In this document: piece by piece, positions 46,216 through 58,299 of the stretch | How the letters are laid out: each line of letters begins with the position of its first letter | How positions within the stretch are numbered: position 1 is the stretch's first letter | Translations under genes and position numbers: made by a program | DNA from: Sutcliffiella rhizosphaerae | GTDB taxonomy: Bacteria; Bacillota; Bacilli; Bacillales; Bacillaceae_I | Assembly: GCF_917563925.1 (NCBI RefSeq) | Contig: NZ_CAKJTJ010000001.1 | Coordinates: 62,001 to 126,000, forward strand | Direction of reading: 5' to 3' | Length of the DNA: 64,000 nucleotides | The notes under the pieces: model-generated | Told to the model about the DNA's origin: nothing | Seen by the model: only the letters and a program-made list of their open reading frames with translations | Databases searched by the model: none

Positions 46216-47021
46216 TTTAGGCGGCTATTGTAAATATTAGCAATAAGATTGGCTGTTTCTTCTACAGCTTTATTGGTAACATCAATAACCTCACATCCTA
46301 TTTTATTTACGACAGAATCAAAAAATGTTAATTCTTCCTTTATTCTTTCTAGATTCGCATAAGCTGCTTTGTCATTTAACCCTAAAGCCTTTAAGCGTTC
46401 CTTCCGGATATCGTTTAATTTTTCTGGACTTATTTTTAAACCGAAGCATTTTTGAGGGTTAACCTTATAAAGTTCTTCCGGTGGGTCAACCTCGGGAACG
46501 ATTGGGACGTTTGCTACTTTCAGGCGTTTATGGGCCAAATACTGTGATAGTGGGGTTTTAGAAGTTCTTGATACACCTACTAAAACTATGTCTGCTTTGA
46601 TAATACCTCTTGGATCTCGCCCATCATCATATTTTACGGCAAATTCCACTGCCTCAATCTTTTTAAAGTAGTCATCATCTAACTTACGCACAAGGCCAGG
46701 CTGATACTTAGGTGTAACTCCATATTCTTGTTCCATTAAGTCAACAAGCGGTCCAATGATATCGTAAACTGGTACTCCTTCATTTTTAGCTATTTCAATG
46801 AGATGATTTCTCATTTCAGGAACGACAAGCGTAAATGCAACAAGTGCTTTATTTAACTTAGCAATTGAAATCACTTCTGTTATCGTCGCGATATCTTCCA
46901 CATATGGAATTCTTTTCAAATGAAAGTTTGCCCCATTAAATTGGCTAATAGCTGCCTTTACTGTAAGCTCTGCTGTTTCCCCAACAGAATCTGATACAAT
47001 GTATACCGTTCTCTTCTCCAT
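46212..47021 (-). CDS. yqfL: Pyruvate, phosphate dikinase regulatory protein / PpsR-type
   Basis: 269 residues, DUF299 family: bifunctional ADP-dependent kinase and Pi-dependent phosphorylase acting on PPDK or PEP synthase. [20 protein letters not shown] opens the protein, and the P-loop [25 protein letters not shown] is near residue 148. In B. subtilis yqfL is cotranscribed with ccpN and modulates gluconeogenic flux; the same pairing holds here, with a 14-base gap and AGGAG upstream. Confidence 0.93.
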   Translation of the reverse strand: MEKRTVYIVSDSVGETAELTVKAAISQFNGANFHLKRIPYVEDIATITEVISIAKLNKALVAFTLVVPEMRNHLIEIAKNEGVPVYDIIGPLVDLMEQEYGVTPKYQPGLVRKLDDDYFKKIEAVEFAVKYDDGRDPRGIIKADIVLVGVSRTSKTPLSQYLAHKRLKVANVPIVPEVDPPEELYKVNPQKCFGLKISPEKLNDIRKERLKALGLNDKAAYANLERIKEELTFFDSVVNKIGCEVIDVTNKAVEETANLIANIYNSRLK

Positions 47022-47035
47022 AGTTCTCCTCCAAT

Positions 47036-47665
47036 CTAAATGATTTCATCATGTGCCAAGGCGACAAGTACTTTTGTAATGTTGGTTTTTGTGATTCTAC
47101 CAATTACTTCATAGCCTTTATCCGTCTGCTTAACGACTGGAAGAGCATCAATTTGTTTCTCGATCAATTTTTTCGCGACATCAATAATCAGGTCCTCTTT
47201 GAAACAATAGGTCACGTTGGGCATTCTTGTCATAATAATATTTACAGGTATAGAAGTTAACTCCTGTTTTCCGATACTTGTACGCAGAAGATCCTTTCTT
47301 GAGAGTACACCGACAATAATAGAGAACTTATCTACTACAAATAGGGTTCCCACATCTTCAAGGAACATTGTACAAATGGCGTCATACACCGATACACTTT
47401 CATGCACAACAACCGGAATGGACTGATGATCAGTCACTTGAATTTTATTTATCTTTTCAGACAACAATTGCGATCCAGTTTTGCCAGTATAGAAATATCC
47501 CACACGTGGTCTTGCATCCAAATAGCCTGCCATAGTTAATATTGCAAGATCCGGTCGAAGGGTCGCCCTTGTCAAACTTAACTGTTCTGCAATGGCTTCA
47601 CCGGTCACAGGGCCTTGCTCTTTCACAATTTGCAGGATTGTTTCTTGTCTTTTATTCAGTTCGAT
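47036..47665 (-). CDS. ccpN: Transcriptional repressor CcpN with non-canonical start
   Basis: A winged HTH ([20 protein letters not shown]) and two CBS domains (about 75-200; [40 protein letters not shown]). CcpN represses gluconeogenesis genes gapB and pckA. The only usual start codon in frame, GTG 47626, removes the first conserved helix. Upstream the frame still codes I-E-L-N-K-R-Q-E, the family N-terminus, until a TGA at 47674. AAGGCGGTGA lies 6 bases before an ATC at 47665, which is taken here as the start (209 residues). A one-base difference would bring the GTG of that SD into frame. Confidence 0.8.
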   Translation of the reverse strand: MELNKRQETILQIVKEQGPVTGEAIAEQLSLTRATLRPDLAILTMAGYLDARPRVGYFYTGKTGSQLLSEKINKIQVTDHQSIPVVVHESVSVYDAICTMFLEDVGTLFVVDKFSIIVGVLSRKDLLRTSIGKQELTSIPVNIIMTRMPNVTYCFKEDLIIDVAKKLIEKQIDALPVVKQTDKGYEVIGRITKTNITKVLVALAHDEII

Positions 47666-47789
47666 TGTCGTTCACCGCCTTATATAAAAAAGTTTGCAAG
47701 TTCAACTTATGTAGAAATAACATTATTTATTGCTATCATTTATGACATACTATTTAGTTAAAAATATATACTAATTATACTTTTAAACA

Positions 47790-47842
47790 GAAAAAATGAA
47801 AAGAGGCTGACCTCTTTTAGTTGATACTAGCCAGCCTATTTC
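47790..47842 (-). terminator. Terminator of glyS
   Basis: Minus strand AAAAGAGG-tcag-CCTCTTTT followed by CATTTTTTC; an outer AGGCTG/CAGCCT pairing is an alternative. About 80-100 bases after the glyS stop. Confidence 0.65.
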
Positions 47843-47922
47843 TGTTGAACTATTTTATCACAAGGGGTGAACTTTGTCTTAATCAAAGCTTCTTTAGATA
47901 TTATTACTTGAAAAATATACAC

Positions 47923-50004
47923 TTACTTTACAAGAATCCCATTTACATTTCCGAAAATGGAAATTAAATCTGCCAATTCTACCATGAGAGCTAATCGGTT
48001 CGAGCGGATCTTTTCGTCATCTACCATCACCATCGTATTATCAAAGAATTCATCGATTACCATTTTTAAGGAAGCTAGCTCTTCATAAACCAAGGCAAAT
48101 TGTTGTGAATTAGCAGCTCTAGTTATTTGCTCCCTTTTTTCTTTAATTTGGTTATATAAGTTTTGTTCTTCTATTTGTTGTAATAGGCTTTCTTGAACTA
48201 GTTCGGAGGAAGTTGCTTTCTTTGCGATGTTGCAAACTCTGCTAAATGATTCCATCGTTTCTTTAAAGCTTGCATCATCCTTTTTTATGTTTAATGTTTC
48301 TGCTTTTCTTACAGTAGCACAAACATTATCTAAAGGAAGGTCAAGAAGGGCATCTACAATATCATAACGGATTCCACGGTCTGATAAATTGTGTTTTACT
48401 CTTAATTTAAAGAACGCTAATAACTCTGCAAGAATATTCTCTTTAGCATTTTTTGCGATTCCGTCACTAATATATCTGTCAACCAGTGAAGAAACAGTAG
48501 TTTCAATTGAAACCGCCCATTCTTTATTGATTAATGTCTGGATAATACCCGATGCTTGTCTTCTTAATGCGTAAGGATCCTGTGATCCTGTCGGTGTTAC
48601 TCCAATTGCAAAAAAGCTGACAATGGTATCCATTTTTTCTGCAATACTAAGCACTGCACCGATGTCACTTGAAGCAGTTTGGTCTTCTGCAGAGCGTGGC
48701 ATGTAGTGTTCATTGATCGCTTGAGCAACTTCAGGACTTTCTCCTTTTTCAATGGCATATTTTTCTCCCATGATTCCTTGCAATTCTGGAAATTCATATA
48801 CCATATGTGAAACTAGATCGAATTTATAAATAGATGCTGCACGACTTAAGTGAATAATCGCTTCTTCATCCATGTCTAACAGTTTTGCAAGTGATAATGC
48901 GATGGATTGTACACGTCTAACTTTGTCTCCTGTTGTCCCGATTTCTTCATGGAATACGATTTTATCCAACTTTTTTACAGCCTCATCAATAACTAGTTTT
49001 TTATCCTCTTTTGAAAAGAAGGCTGCATCTGATAATCTTGCTCGTAATACTTTTTCATTTCCTCTTGCAACAATGTCCAAATTCTCATGATTTCCATTAC
49101 GGACTGTTACGAAATAAGGAAGAAGTTTACCGTCTTTACTTTTTACCGGAAAATAACGCTGATGTTCCTTCATAGAAGTAATAAGGACTTCCTCCGGCAA
49201 CGATAGGAACTCAGACTCAAACGTACCAAATAGTGCAGTTGGATACTCGACAAGGTTATTCACTTCCTCTAACAAGTCTTCATCAACTGGAATATTCCAT
49301 CCGTTTTCTTCACTAAGACGGGAAAGCTGTTGTCTAATCGCTTCTTTTCTTTCAACCGGGTCAACAATTACATAATTAGCCAACAGATTGGTTGAATAGC
49401 TCGCTGCACCTGCTAGTTCCATTTCTCCACCAAGGAAACGATGTCCAAAGGTTTTTCGTCCGGCTACTACCTTTGCAATCTCAACTGGTATTATTTCGGT
49501 TCCAAATAATGCAATTAACCATTTTATCGGACGCACATATCGTAGTTCTTCGTCTGCCCAGCGCATGTTTTTTGGAAAGTGGAGACTTGTTGCCACCGTT
49601 GAAATGGAAGAGAGAAGTTCTTTCGTTTCTTTACCTTTTACATGTTTCTGAACGTGGACATATTCCACTCCATTTATTTCTTTAAAGTAGATATCCTCCA
49701 CACTAAGGCCTTGACCTCTCGTAAAACCTTGGGCTGCTTTAGACCATTCTCCGTTCTCTGCAAGAGCTACTTTTTTTGCTGGACCTTTAGCTTCTAAAGT
49801 AACATCCTCTTGCTTTTCTACCAGACCTTCTACAAGGACCGTTAATCTTCTCGGAGTAGAATACACACGAATTGAATCATAAGGTAATTGGTTATTTGCT
49901 AGCCATGCAGCCACTTTCTCATGAAGTTGATTCATGGAGTCGGTTACAAATCTTGCAGGCATCTCTTCCAGACCAATTTCAAACAAAAAATCCCGTTTAC
50001 TCAT
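47923..50004 (-). CDS. glyS: Glycyl-tRNA synthetase beta subunit
   Basis: 693 residues, full length for the bacterial tetrameric enzyme. It begins [28 protein letters not shown], an HD-like middle region ([20 protein letters not shown]) and a C-terminal anticodon-binding domain ([20 protein letters not shown]) mark the beta subunit, which binds tRNA(Gly). Its start overlaps glyQ by 8 bases, indicating coupling. Confidence 0.97.
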
Positions 50005-50884
50005 GTAGATTCTCCTCCTTTTTTAAAATAGGAAAGCCTAATTTTTCTCTTTCGTCATAGAAAGTTCTGGCAACTTTTCTTGCTAAATTACGAACACGGC
50101 CGATATATCCTGTTCTTTCCGTTACAGAAATGGCACCTCTTGCATCTAATTGATTAAATGTATGGGAGCACTTTAAAACATAATCATAGGCTGGATGGAC
50201 AAGTCCATGATCCATTTGTCGATGCGCCTCTTTTTCATAAATATCAAACAAAGAAAACAGCATATTAGCATCGGATGTCTCAAATGTATATTTAGAATGT
50301 TCATATTCCGGTTGTAAGAAGATATCTCTATACTTAAATCCTTCTGTCCACTCCAGATCAAACACATTCTCTTTATCTTGGATATATGAAGCCAAGCGCT
50401 CAATACCATACGTAATTTCTACTGAAACTGGCTTACATTCAATACCACCAACTTGTTGGAAATAAGTAAATTGAGTAATTTCCATTCCATCTAACCAAAC
50501 CTCCCAACCTAGACCTGCAGCACCTAATGTCGGAGCTTCCCAATTGTCTTCCACAAAGCGAATGTCATGTTTAAGTGGGTCAATGCCCAACTTTTCAAGA
50601 GATTCTAAATAAAGCTCTTGAATATTGTCAGGTGAAGGTTTCATAATGACTTGAAATTGATGATGCTGGTAAAGACGATTTGGGTTTTCTCCGTAACGCC
50701 CATCGACAGGTCTTCTTGAAGGTTCCACATAGGCAACGTTCCAAGGTTCTGGTCCAATACTTCTTAAGAAAGTATACGGACTCATCGTACCTGCTCCTTT
50801 TTCGACGTCATAAGCTTGCATTAAGATACAGCCTTGTTCTGACCAATGCTTTTGTAAGGTTAATATCATGTTTTGGATATTCAT
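49997..50884 (-). CDS. glyQ: Glycyl-tRNA synthetase alpha subunit
   Basis: 295 residues, the standard length. It activates glycine. [19 protein letters not shown] is the typical N-terminus; [27 protein letters not shown]-like [19 protein letters not shown] and [20 protein letters not shown] are motif 2 and 3 regions. I start at ATG 50884, 5 bases after AAAGGATGGTG; a longer frame to 50917 adds the leader. A T-box riboswitch precedes it. Confidence 0.97.
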   Translation of the reverse strand: MNIQNMILTLQKHWSEQGCILMQAYDVEKGAGTMSPYTFLRSIGPEPWNVAYVEPSRRPVDGRYGENPNRLYQHHQFQVIMKPSPDNIQELYLESLEKLGIDPLKHDIRFVEDNWEAPTLGAAGLGWEVWLDGMEITQFTYFQQVGGIECKPVSVEITYGIERLASYIQDKENVFDLEWTEGFKYRDIFLQPEYEHSKYTFETSDANMLFSLFDIYEKEAHRQMDHGLVHPAYDYVLKCSHTFNQLDARGAISVTERTGYIGRVRNLARKVARTFYDEREKLGFPILKKEENLHE

Positions 50885-50919
50885 TGTGACACCATCCTTT
50901 GAAGAATCTGTTGGCAAAA

Positions 50920-51150
50920 GAAAAAGGAAAACCTCTTGTCTCTACGCCAACGCAATTGTTAGCATAGGGACGAGAGGTTCTCCCGCGGTTCCACCCTACT
51001 TGTAGAAAGAAAATATCCTTCTACCACTTTATCCGTATTGCTCCAGAACGCCTTCTTTATCGCCCGTATTCCCCGGCTCGCACTATCCCAGGTTCGCTTT
51101 AATCAGGTTGGATAAGTACTACTTTCCTTCAAAGCAATCATAATGAACGT
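50920..51150 (-). promoter_or_regulatory. Glycine T-box riboswitch
   Basis: Minus strand AGGGTGGAACCGCGGGAG (50980-50997) is the near-invariant T-box that pairs with uncharged tRNA NCCA. Upstream, ACTTATCC / GGATAAAGT can close Stem I, which starts with GAAGGAAAGTAGTA. Downstream, CCTCTCGTCCCTA...TAGAGACAAGAGG then TTTTCCTTTTTC is the competing terminator (about 50922-50975). Low charged tRNA(Gly) should let transcription into glyQS. GGC triplets occur in the 3' half of Stem I; I did not fold the specifier loop. Confidence 0.92.
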
Positions 51151-51185
51151 AATTGGATAATAAATGATTTCCATAATAAAGTCAA

Positions 51186-51968
51186 TCACGTACGGTCATT
51201 TTGTTCAAAATTCGCCTTCAAAGCCCCCATTTGCTTCAAAAAACGTTTTGATTTTAACATAATACCAGAATATGCTTCATAATATTCATCGATGACAAAT
51301 CTGATTTCTTTTCGAGTTTCCTCTTTCAATGTAATATTGCCCATTCTGTCTAAATCATAATAATATAAAGCTCTTAAAATTTTTAAAGTTGCAGGGCTAA
51401 TTTTAATTAAATGAGAATCTTTATGAAAACATCGATTACAGAGAAAACCACCTTCTTTGATTGAAAAGGCAAAGTTCCCTTCTTTAGCACCACAAGATGC
51501 ACAACCATTCAATTGAGGCGTGATACCAATCCTATCACACATTTTCAATTCGTAAATAAAGGTCAAAATTTCCGGGTCATATCCATCGTCCATAAAATGC
51601 AGTACTTGATATAACAGCTTGTACAAGGCTTGGTTCCTTATTCCTTCCTCAGTTACCTTATCCATTAATTCTACTATGTATGAGGCATAGGCTGTTAAAA
51701 AAATATCCTCTCTAATAGATCTCATGGAGTCCATGATCTCGCCTTGTTGGAGACTTCCTAAACCAGTACCTCTTTGAAATACAAAAGTCGCATGTGAAAA
51801 CAGTTGTGAAACAGCAGTAAAGCGACTGCTTGGCTTGTTTGCCCCTCTTGCCATCACACCAACTTTACCAAGTTCTTCTGAGAAGATAGTTAATATTTTG
51901 TTATTTTCTCCGTAGGCATTTGTACGGATTACAATTCCTTCACATTTATGCAACAAGTTGGACACCAT
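51186..51968 (-). CDS. recO: DNA repair protein RecO
   Basis: 260 residues. OB-fold N-terminal domain (CEGIVIRTNAYGENNKILTI; GVMARGANKPSSRFTAVSQL), then a helical domain and a zinc finger CASCGAKEG...GGFLCNRC. RecO with RecR loads RecA on SSB-coated single-stranded DNA. No start-proximal SD stands out; the ATG at 51968 is followed within ten codons by the conserved CEGIVIRT. It follows yqzL but is separated from it by a terminator. Confidence 0.95.
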   Translation of the reverse strand: MVSNLLHKCEGIVIRTNAYGENNKILTIFSEELGKVGVMARGANKPSSRFTAVSQLFSHATFVFQRGTGLGSLQQGEIMDSMRSIREDIFLTAYASYIVELMDKVTEEGIRNQALYKLLYQVLHFMDDGYDPEILTFIYELKMCDRIGITPQLNGCASCGAKEGNFAFSIKEGGFLCNRCFHKDSHLIKISPATLKILRALYYYDLDRMGNITLKEETRKEIRFVIDEYYEAYSGIMLKSKRFLKQMGALKANFEQNDRT

Positions 51969-52010
51969 CCGTCATTAATATATTATTTATTGTAATGTCA
52001 TGCATAATAA

Positions 52011-52044
52011 AAGGCAATCTACAGTTAATTATGCAGATTGCCTT
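52011..52044 (-). terminator. Terminator of yqzL
   Basis: Minus strand AAGGCAATCT(GCA...TG)AGATTGCCTT followed by TTATTATGC; 20 bases after the yqzL stop. Confidence 0.8.
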
Positions 52045-52064
52045 ATGGCATCAGTCAATAAATA

Positions 52065-52205
52065 TTATGAAATTGGTAAGTCGCGATTAGCTAGCTCCTC
52101 TGATTGTTCGGGCAAATCAACATTATCTTTTTCAAGCTCTTTAAAAAGCAGATAAGTATCAATATTACCTGTTTCCTTAAATATTTTCCAGGTAAAATCC
52201 AACAT
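52065..52205 (-). CDS. yqzL: YqzL small protein
   Basis: 46 residues: begins MLDFTWKIFKETGNIDTYLL and ends ANRDLPIS. The MLDFTWKxFxxTGNIxTYLLFKE pattern is YqzL, found between era and recO across Bacillus. SD AAAGGGTGG before ATG 52205. Function unknown. Confidence 0.88.
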   Translation of the reverse strand: MLDFTWKIFKETGNIDTYLLFKELEKDNVDLPEQSEELANRDLPIS

Positions 52206-52355
52206 TGCAAATCCCACCCTTTCTGTAATAAAGACCAGCATACTTGTTCCAATTCCTATATGACTATGATGACCTTAGGAGGGTCAAAACATGTTAGATA
52301 AATATTGTAAATTTATTGCAAGGGCAAATACTTCGATTACGCTCGTCTTTTTAGA

Positions 52356-53973
<1,618 letters not shown>

Positions 53974-54369
53974 CTAAAGCATTTCTATAATATAAGGGCT
54001 AAATAAGATTACACCAATTATTACAGAGATACAAGCAAAAACTAAAGCCGCGGAAGCCGCTACATCTTTCGCTACTTTAGCAAGCGGATGGTAATCTTCT
54101 GTTACAAGATCCACCACATTCTCAATTGCTGTGTTGATAATTTCGATAACAATCATTATCGCAATGACCAAAAAAACAATGGCCCATTCAATGGTTGATA
54201 GTTGAAAGTAAATCGAGATTAAAATAACTACGGAAGCAATTATTAAATGTATTTTAATGTTTCTCTCTGTTTTAAGTACAAGTAAGAATCCTTCCAGTGC
54301 ATAATGGAAACTTTTGGCGAATGAACCCCTAAATCCCTTCCCTTTATGTTCTTTTGAGTCCATAAGCAT
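53974..54369 (-). CDS. dgkA: Undecaprenol/diacylglycerol kinase
   Basis: 131 residues, three membrane helices. The family core [20 protein letters not shown] is followed by [17 protein letters not shown]. In Bacillus this DgkA acts mainly on undecaprenol, recycling the cell-wall carrier lipid. Its start overlaps the ybeY end by 26 bases. The N-terminus ([20 protein letters not shown]) is basic, as usual. Confidence 0.92.
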   Translation of the reverse strand: MLMDSKEHKGKGFRGSFAKSFHYALEGFLLVLKTERNIKIHLIIASVVILISIYFQLSTIEWAIVFLVIAIMIVIEIINTAIENVVDLVTEDYHPLAKVAKDVAASAALVFACISVIIGVILFSPYIIEML

Positions 54370-54817
54370 TCAATATTTCCTTTTGTTTATCGAACATTTC
54401 TTTTTCATCTTTTTCATTTTCATGATCATAGCCTAGCAAATGTAGCAGACCGTGAAGCGCCAAAAAGCCTAGCTCTCGTTTTAGGGAATGTCCATAATCT
54501 TTCGCCTGCTCTTCTGCTTTTGGAACTGAAATAACAATATCTCCGAGTATTCGAGGGGCATCATCTTGATAATGTATTTCCATTTCACCTTCTCCCAACT
54601 CTTCCATAGCAAAGGAAATTACATCTGTTGGACGATCCTTATCACGGTATTCGCGATTTATTTCCTGGATACGTTCATTATCCACAAAGGTCACCGACAA
54701 TTCTGCTCCAGTTTCCACCCCTTCTTTTTTTGCCGCAAATGTTAAGAGACTATTGATCTCATTTAATTGCTCCTCATTTAATGCTGAGGTTTCATCATAC
54801 ATGTCTAATTCGATCAA
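54344..54817 (-). CDS. ybeY: Endoribonuclease YbeY
   Basis: 157 residues. The zinc motif [11 protein letters not shown] (HxxHxxxxxH) near residue 125 and [18 protein letters not shown] are diagnostic. It matures the 3' end of 16S rRNA. It overlaps pgpH by four bases and dgkA by 26, so pgpH-ybeY-dgkA reads as one unit. Confidence 0.95.
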   Translation of the reverse strand: MIELDMYDETSALNEEQLNEINSLLTFAAKKEGVETGAELSVTFVDNERIQEINREYRDKDRPTDVISFAMEELGEGEMEIHYQDDAPRILGDIVISVPKAEEQAKDYGHSLKRELGFLALHGLLHLLGYDHENEKDEKEMFDKQKEILNAYGLKRT

Positions 54818-57030
54818 GATTCTTCATCTCCCTTCGGATATTCAATTCTGGAATGAAAAATTCCTTGCAATGTTTCACAAAATGATTTTCCGATATCTTC
54901 AAGCTCACTAAATGTTAACGAACATTCACTATATTGCCCATCTTGAAGTCTGTCCTTAATTATAGCTTTAACAATATTTTCAATTTTATCTGGCGTAGGA
55001 TTGTCTAACGATCGTACGGCTGCTTCAATGCTATCGGCAGTACCGACAATCGCAGCTTCTTTTGTCGAAGCCTTCGGTCCAGGATAACGATAGTCATCTT
55101 CTGAAACAGTATCATTTTTTTCTTTCGCTTTATGATAAAAATACTTTAATAAAGTATTCCCATGATGTTGTGCTGCAATATCGACTATTTCTTTCGGCAT
55201 ATTATGATCTTTCAATATTTGAGCACCATCCGTAGCATGAGCAATAATAATATTTTTACTAGTTTGTGGCGGTAGCTTGTCATGTGGATTAACTTGCCCC
55301 ATTTGGTTTTCTATAAAATAACTTGGCCTTTTCGTTTTTCCGATATCATGATAATAGGATGCAACCCGTGCTAACAAACCGTTTGCCCCAACTGCTTCAC
55401 AAGCAGATTCAGATAGATTGGCCACCATAACACTGTGGTGGTATGTCCCAGGAGTTTCCATCAATATTTTACGTAGCAGAGGATGATTCGGGTTGGACAA
55501 TTCCAAGAGCTTCATCGTTGATAGCATACCAAAACCTACTTCTAAAAATGGCAGAATACCTATTGTTAATACTGCAGACACTATTCCAGATCCTACAGCC
55601 ATTGTCCCATTTATGCCTAGCTCTAATAGCTCGGTCATTCCTGTCAAGTCCTTGTTGGTTAAAAGAACCATAGCAATAACTGTTACCACATTGATGAAAG
55701 AAACAAATAATCCCGTTTGGAGAATGGTGAGCCTTCTGTTATGTTGATTCAAGAAAAGCACTGATGCTACTGCCGAGATGATTAAATAAGAGCCAACGGT
55801 ATAGTTCATAGCTCCAGGTACTAAGTTGAAAATAAAGCTGCCGCAAAAACCTAAAATAATACTTGATATAATCGCTATGCGATCATTTATCAGCATTTTA
55901 ATAAGCATGGCTCCCATTGCAACTGGTGCGATATAACCTATTTCAGTTGAATTTAATGTCTGAAAAAAGCTAAATATTTTCATAAGGACCAAGGTAATAG
56001 AAAAAATCAATAGATACATTGTCAAATACGTATTCTTACTATGGATGGTTGTGTCAATATTCCTAAACAGATATATCAAAGAAGATAGCATCAAAACAAT
56101 CATTACTAACAAGCCAACAAAAGGAGTAATACTACGGGATTGGTCTCCAAATCCTGCCGCATTTAAAAGTCTATATGTCTCGCGATCAATGTATTGGCCA
56201 GCCTTCACTATGGTATCACCTTGTGAAATACGCACTGACTCCACTGCATCAATCGCTTCTTGTTTCTTCTCCTGTGTCAATGCTGAATCGAAAATAACAT
56301 TGTTTATTACAGCAAGACTAGATAAATTGATAATAACTCCTGGTATATTCCCTGATTGAGTCAATTCTGTTCTAACACTGTTTCTTGCTTCAGCAAGGTG
56401 TTCAGGAGTCTGAATATCACGTGACATAGCATTTATTATTGCCGTCGCCGATGCTTCTTTATATTGATTCAAATCCGAGGAAGGTAGGCCAAACAAGAAT
56501 AACAAATTTCCATCATCTAATTCTTCTTCCCATTGGGATGGAATTTGACCCTCAAGATTCTTTTTCAATAGCTCTAAATTTTCCTCATCTGAGAGTTCGG
56601 GTGGTGGAGGTGGTTCTTGATTATCAGATGATTCCTCTTCCTCATCTGTAGTAGGAGGGGTGTTTTCAGCCGATTTTCTAGCAAGTTCTGAAGACTCACT
56701 TTGTGTCGCGCGAAGCTCTCCAAAGAAACTTTCAATCCTTGCAACCTGCTGGTATGCCTTATCTTTATCCCTATTATATTGATTTGGCACACTATCTTCT
56801 GCTTCTCTCCTTAATAGTTCTGTTGCTTCCCTATCTTCAAAGCTGTGAGGGGCTACAATCGTCTTTTCAGCTTGTGAAAAAAGCTGTACATTAATTTCTT
56901 CCGGCTTCACATTGCTAAACATTAATCCGAACATAATAAGCCCTAAAAGAAAATAAATGATTATATGGTAAAACTTGAAGTTTTTTAGATGCTGAAAAGA
57001 AAAATTCCATCTCTTTACTTTCTTTTTCAC
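54814..57030 (-). CDS. pgpH: 7TM-HD cyclic-di-AMP phosphodiesterase PgpH
   Basis: 738 residues from GTG 57030. One membrane helix ([18 protein letters not shown]) and a large extracytoplasmic 7TMR-HDED domain (about 60-330, with an acidic proline-rich insertion) precede seven helices (about 330-530). The cytosolic HD domain has [29 protein letters not shown] and [16 protein letters not shown]; it hydrolyses c-di-AMP. AGAGGGA lies close to the GTG. A longer frame to 57138 runs into the dispersed repeat at 57070 and is rejected. Confidence 0.93.
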   Translation of the reverse strand: MKKKVKRWNFSFQHLKNFKFYHIIIYFLLGLIMFGLMFSNVKPEEINVQLFSQAEKTIVAPHSFEDREATELLRREAEDSVPNQYNRDKDKAYQQVARIESFFGELRATQSESSELARKSAENTPPTTDEEEESSDNQEPPPPPELSDEENLELLKKNLEGQIPSQWEEELDDGNLLFLFGLPSSDLNQYKEASATAIINAMSRDIQTPEHLAEARNSVRTELTQSGNIPGVIINLSSLAVINNVIFDSALTQEKKQEAIDAVESVRISQGDTIVKAGQYIDRETYRLLNAAGFGDQSRSITPFVGLLVMIVLMLSSLIYLFRNIDTTIHSKNTYLTMYLLIFSITLVLMKIFSFFQTLNSTEIGYIAPVAMGAMLIKMLINDRIAIISSIILGFCGSFIFNLVPGAMNYTVGSYLIISAVASVLFLNQHNRRLTILQTGLFVSFINVVTVIAMVLLTNKDLTGMTELLELGINGTMAVGSGIVSAVLTIGILPFLEVGFGMLSTMKLLELSNPNHPLLRKILMETPGTYHHSVMVANLSESACEAVGANGLLARVASYYHDIGKTKRPSYFIENQMGQVNPHDKLPPQTSKNIIIAHATDGAQILKDHNMPKEIVDIAAQHHGNTLLKYFYHKAKEKNDTVSEDDYRYPGPKASTKEAAIVGTADSIEAAVRSLDNPTPDKIENIVKAIIKDRLQDGQYSECSLTFSELEDIGKSFCETLQGIFHSRIEYPKGDEES

Positions 57031-57069
57031 TATCCCTCTTCTCCCTCCAAAACGACATATCCATAATAA

Positions 57070-57190
57070 GAAAAGCGCAAGTGCCTTTGCAAGTCCGTGA
57101 CAAACATAAATTGGGTCTCCGAGAAGGTTGGGTTTCACCTTCTTGACGGATTGGTTTATAGACTCGAGGGGCTAGGCGCTGGAGCTAGAC
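57070..57190 (+). repeat. Dispersed intergenic repeat, best-preserved copy 4
   Basis: 121 bases upstream of pgpH, from GAAAAGCGCAAGTGCCTT to GGGGCTAGGCGCTGGAGCTAGAC. Blocks: ACAAACATAA, CTTCTTGACGGATTGGTTTAT, ACTCGAGGGGCTAGGCGC. It matches the three other copies in the window in block order and orientation. From memory, similar sequences (GAAAAGCGCnnnnGCCTT ... CTCGAGGGGCTAGGCGCTGG) recur in many Bacillaceae genomes; that cannot be confirmed here. Confidence 0.75.
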
Positions 57191-57205
57191 CTTTTTATGT
57201 ATTTA

Positions 57206-57240
57206 GCAAGTGAAAGAGCCCCTATCAAGGGGCTTTCTGA
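57206..57240 (-). terminator. Candidate terminator of phoH
   Basis: Minus strand AAGCCCC-ttgata-GGGGCTCTTTC, GC-rich stem with a short T tail, about 90 bases after the phoH stop. Confidence 0.5.
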
Positions 57241-57330
57241 CTGACAACAAATAACTATAGCCCTTCATTACTCTTTTCAAGAGTACCTCCCAGGGGGCTC
57301 CGTGCTTAGTGCAACAATCTAAGAGTCACA

Positions 57331-58296
57331 TCATTTCTCTTCTAGCTTATCGTATGCGTCAATAATTTTGGCTACTAAAGGATGGCGAACGACATCGGAT
57401 TGTTCCAGTTCAATAAATCGAATTCCGGAAGTATTTTTTAATATATCACGTACGACAGCTAAACCTGATTTCATTCCTTTTGGAAGGTCTACCTGTGATA
57501 TATCCCCTGTTATCACCATTTTTGATCCAAAGCCAAGTCTCGTTAAGAACATTTTCATTTGGGCTGTCGTTGTATTCTGGGCTTCATCCAAAATGACAAA
57601 AGCATCATCAAGTGTTCTACCTCTCATATATGCTAAAGGTGCAATTTCAATAGTTCCTCTTTCTAATAACCGCTGTGTATGCTCTGCCCCAAACAAATCA
57701 TGCAATGCATCATATAATGGTCGCAAATAAGGATCCACTTTCTCCTTCAAATCACCTGGGAGAAACCCTAAACTTTCACCCGCTTCTACTGCTGGACGTG
57801 TAAGAATAATTCGCTTTACTTGTCCATTTTTTAATGCAGTTATTGCCATAACAACTGCAAGATACGTTTTCCCAGTACCGGCAGGGCCAATTCCAAAAAC
57901 AAGGTCACTTTTACGGATCGCTGCTACATAACGTCTTTGTCCGAGCGTTTTGACCCTTATAGCCTTGCCTTTAACATTTTTCGTAAGCTCTTCCTCAAAT
58001 AACTCTTGAAAGGTATCTAGCTTACTGTCTCTTGCTAACTGGATCGCATAAATGACATCGCGCTCACTAATAGTGACACCTTTGCGGATGACTTCAAGTA
58101 AATTTTGGAGGACTGCATCCACCATTTCTACATCTTTCACATCACCTGAAACATTTACAGTTTCCCCTCTTGTTACAATGGAAACATTTAATTCCTCTTC
58201 CATCCGTTTTAGATGTACATCTTGATTCCCAAACAAAGCTATAGCTTCGTTCGGATTCTTAAGTTGCTGATTCATCATCACTAGTTCTTCTGACAT
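57331..58296 (-). CDS. phoH: PhoH family ATPase
   Basis: 321 residues. An N-terminal domain (about 1-110) is followed by the ATPase with Walker A GIGPAGTGKTYLAVVMA and Walker B AFVILDEAQNTTTAQMKMFL. PhoH proteins are ATP-binding and, in some species, RNA-processing; the role is not settled. Three bases separate it from yqfD, so it is part of yqfC-yqfD-phoH. Confidence 0.92.
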   Translation of the reverse strand: MSEELVMMNQQLKNPNEAIALFGNQDVHLKRMEEELNVSIVTRGETVNVSGDVKDVEMVDAVLQNLLEVIRKGVTISERDVIYAIQLARDSKLDTFQELFEEELTKNVKGKAIRVKTLGQRRYVAAIRKSDLVFGIGPAGTGKTYLAVVMAITALKNGQVKRIILTRPAVEAGESLGFLPGDLKEKVDPYLRPLYDALHDLFGAEHTQRLLERGTIEIAPLAYMRGRTLDDAFVILDEAQNTTTAQMKMFLTRLGFGSKMVITGDISQVDLPKGMKSGLAVVRDILKNTSGIRFIELEQSDVVRHPLVAKIIDAYDKLEEK

Positions 58297-58299
58297 TCA

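Noticed and set aside
57031-57138. 36-residue N-terminal extension of pgpH
   Set aside because: It is encoded partly by the dispersed repeat at 57070-57190 and has no SD; GTG 57030 fits the family start.
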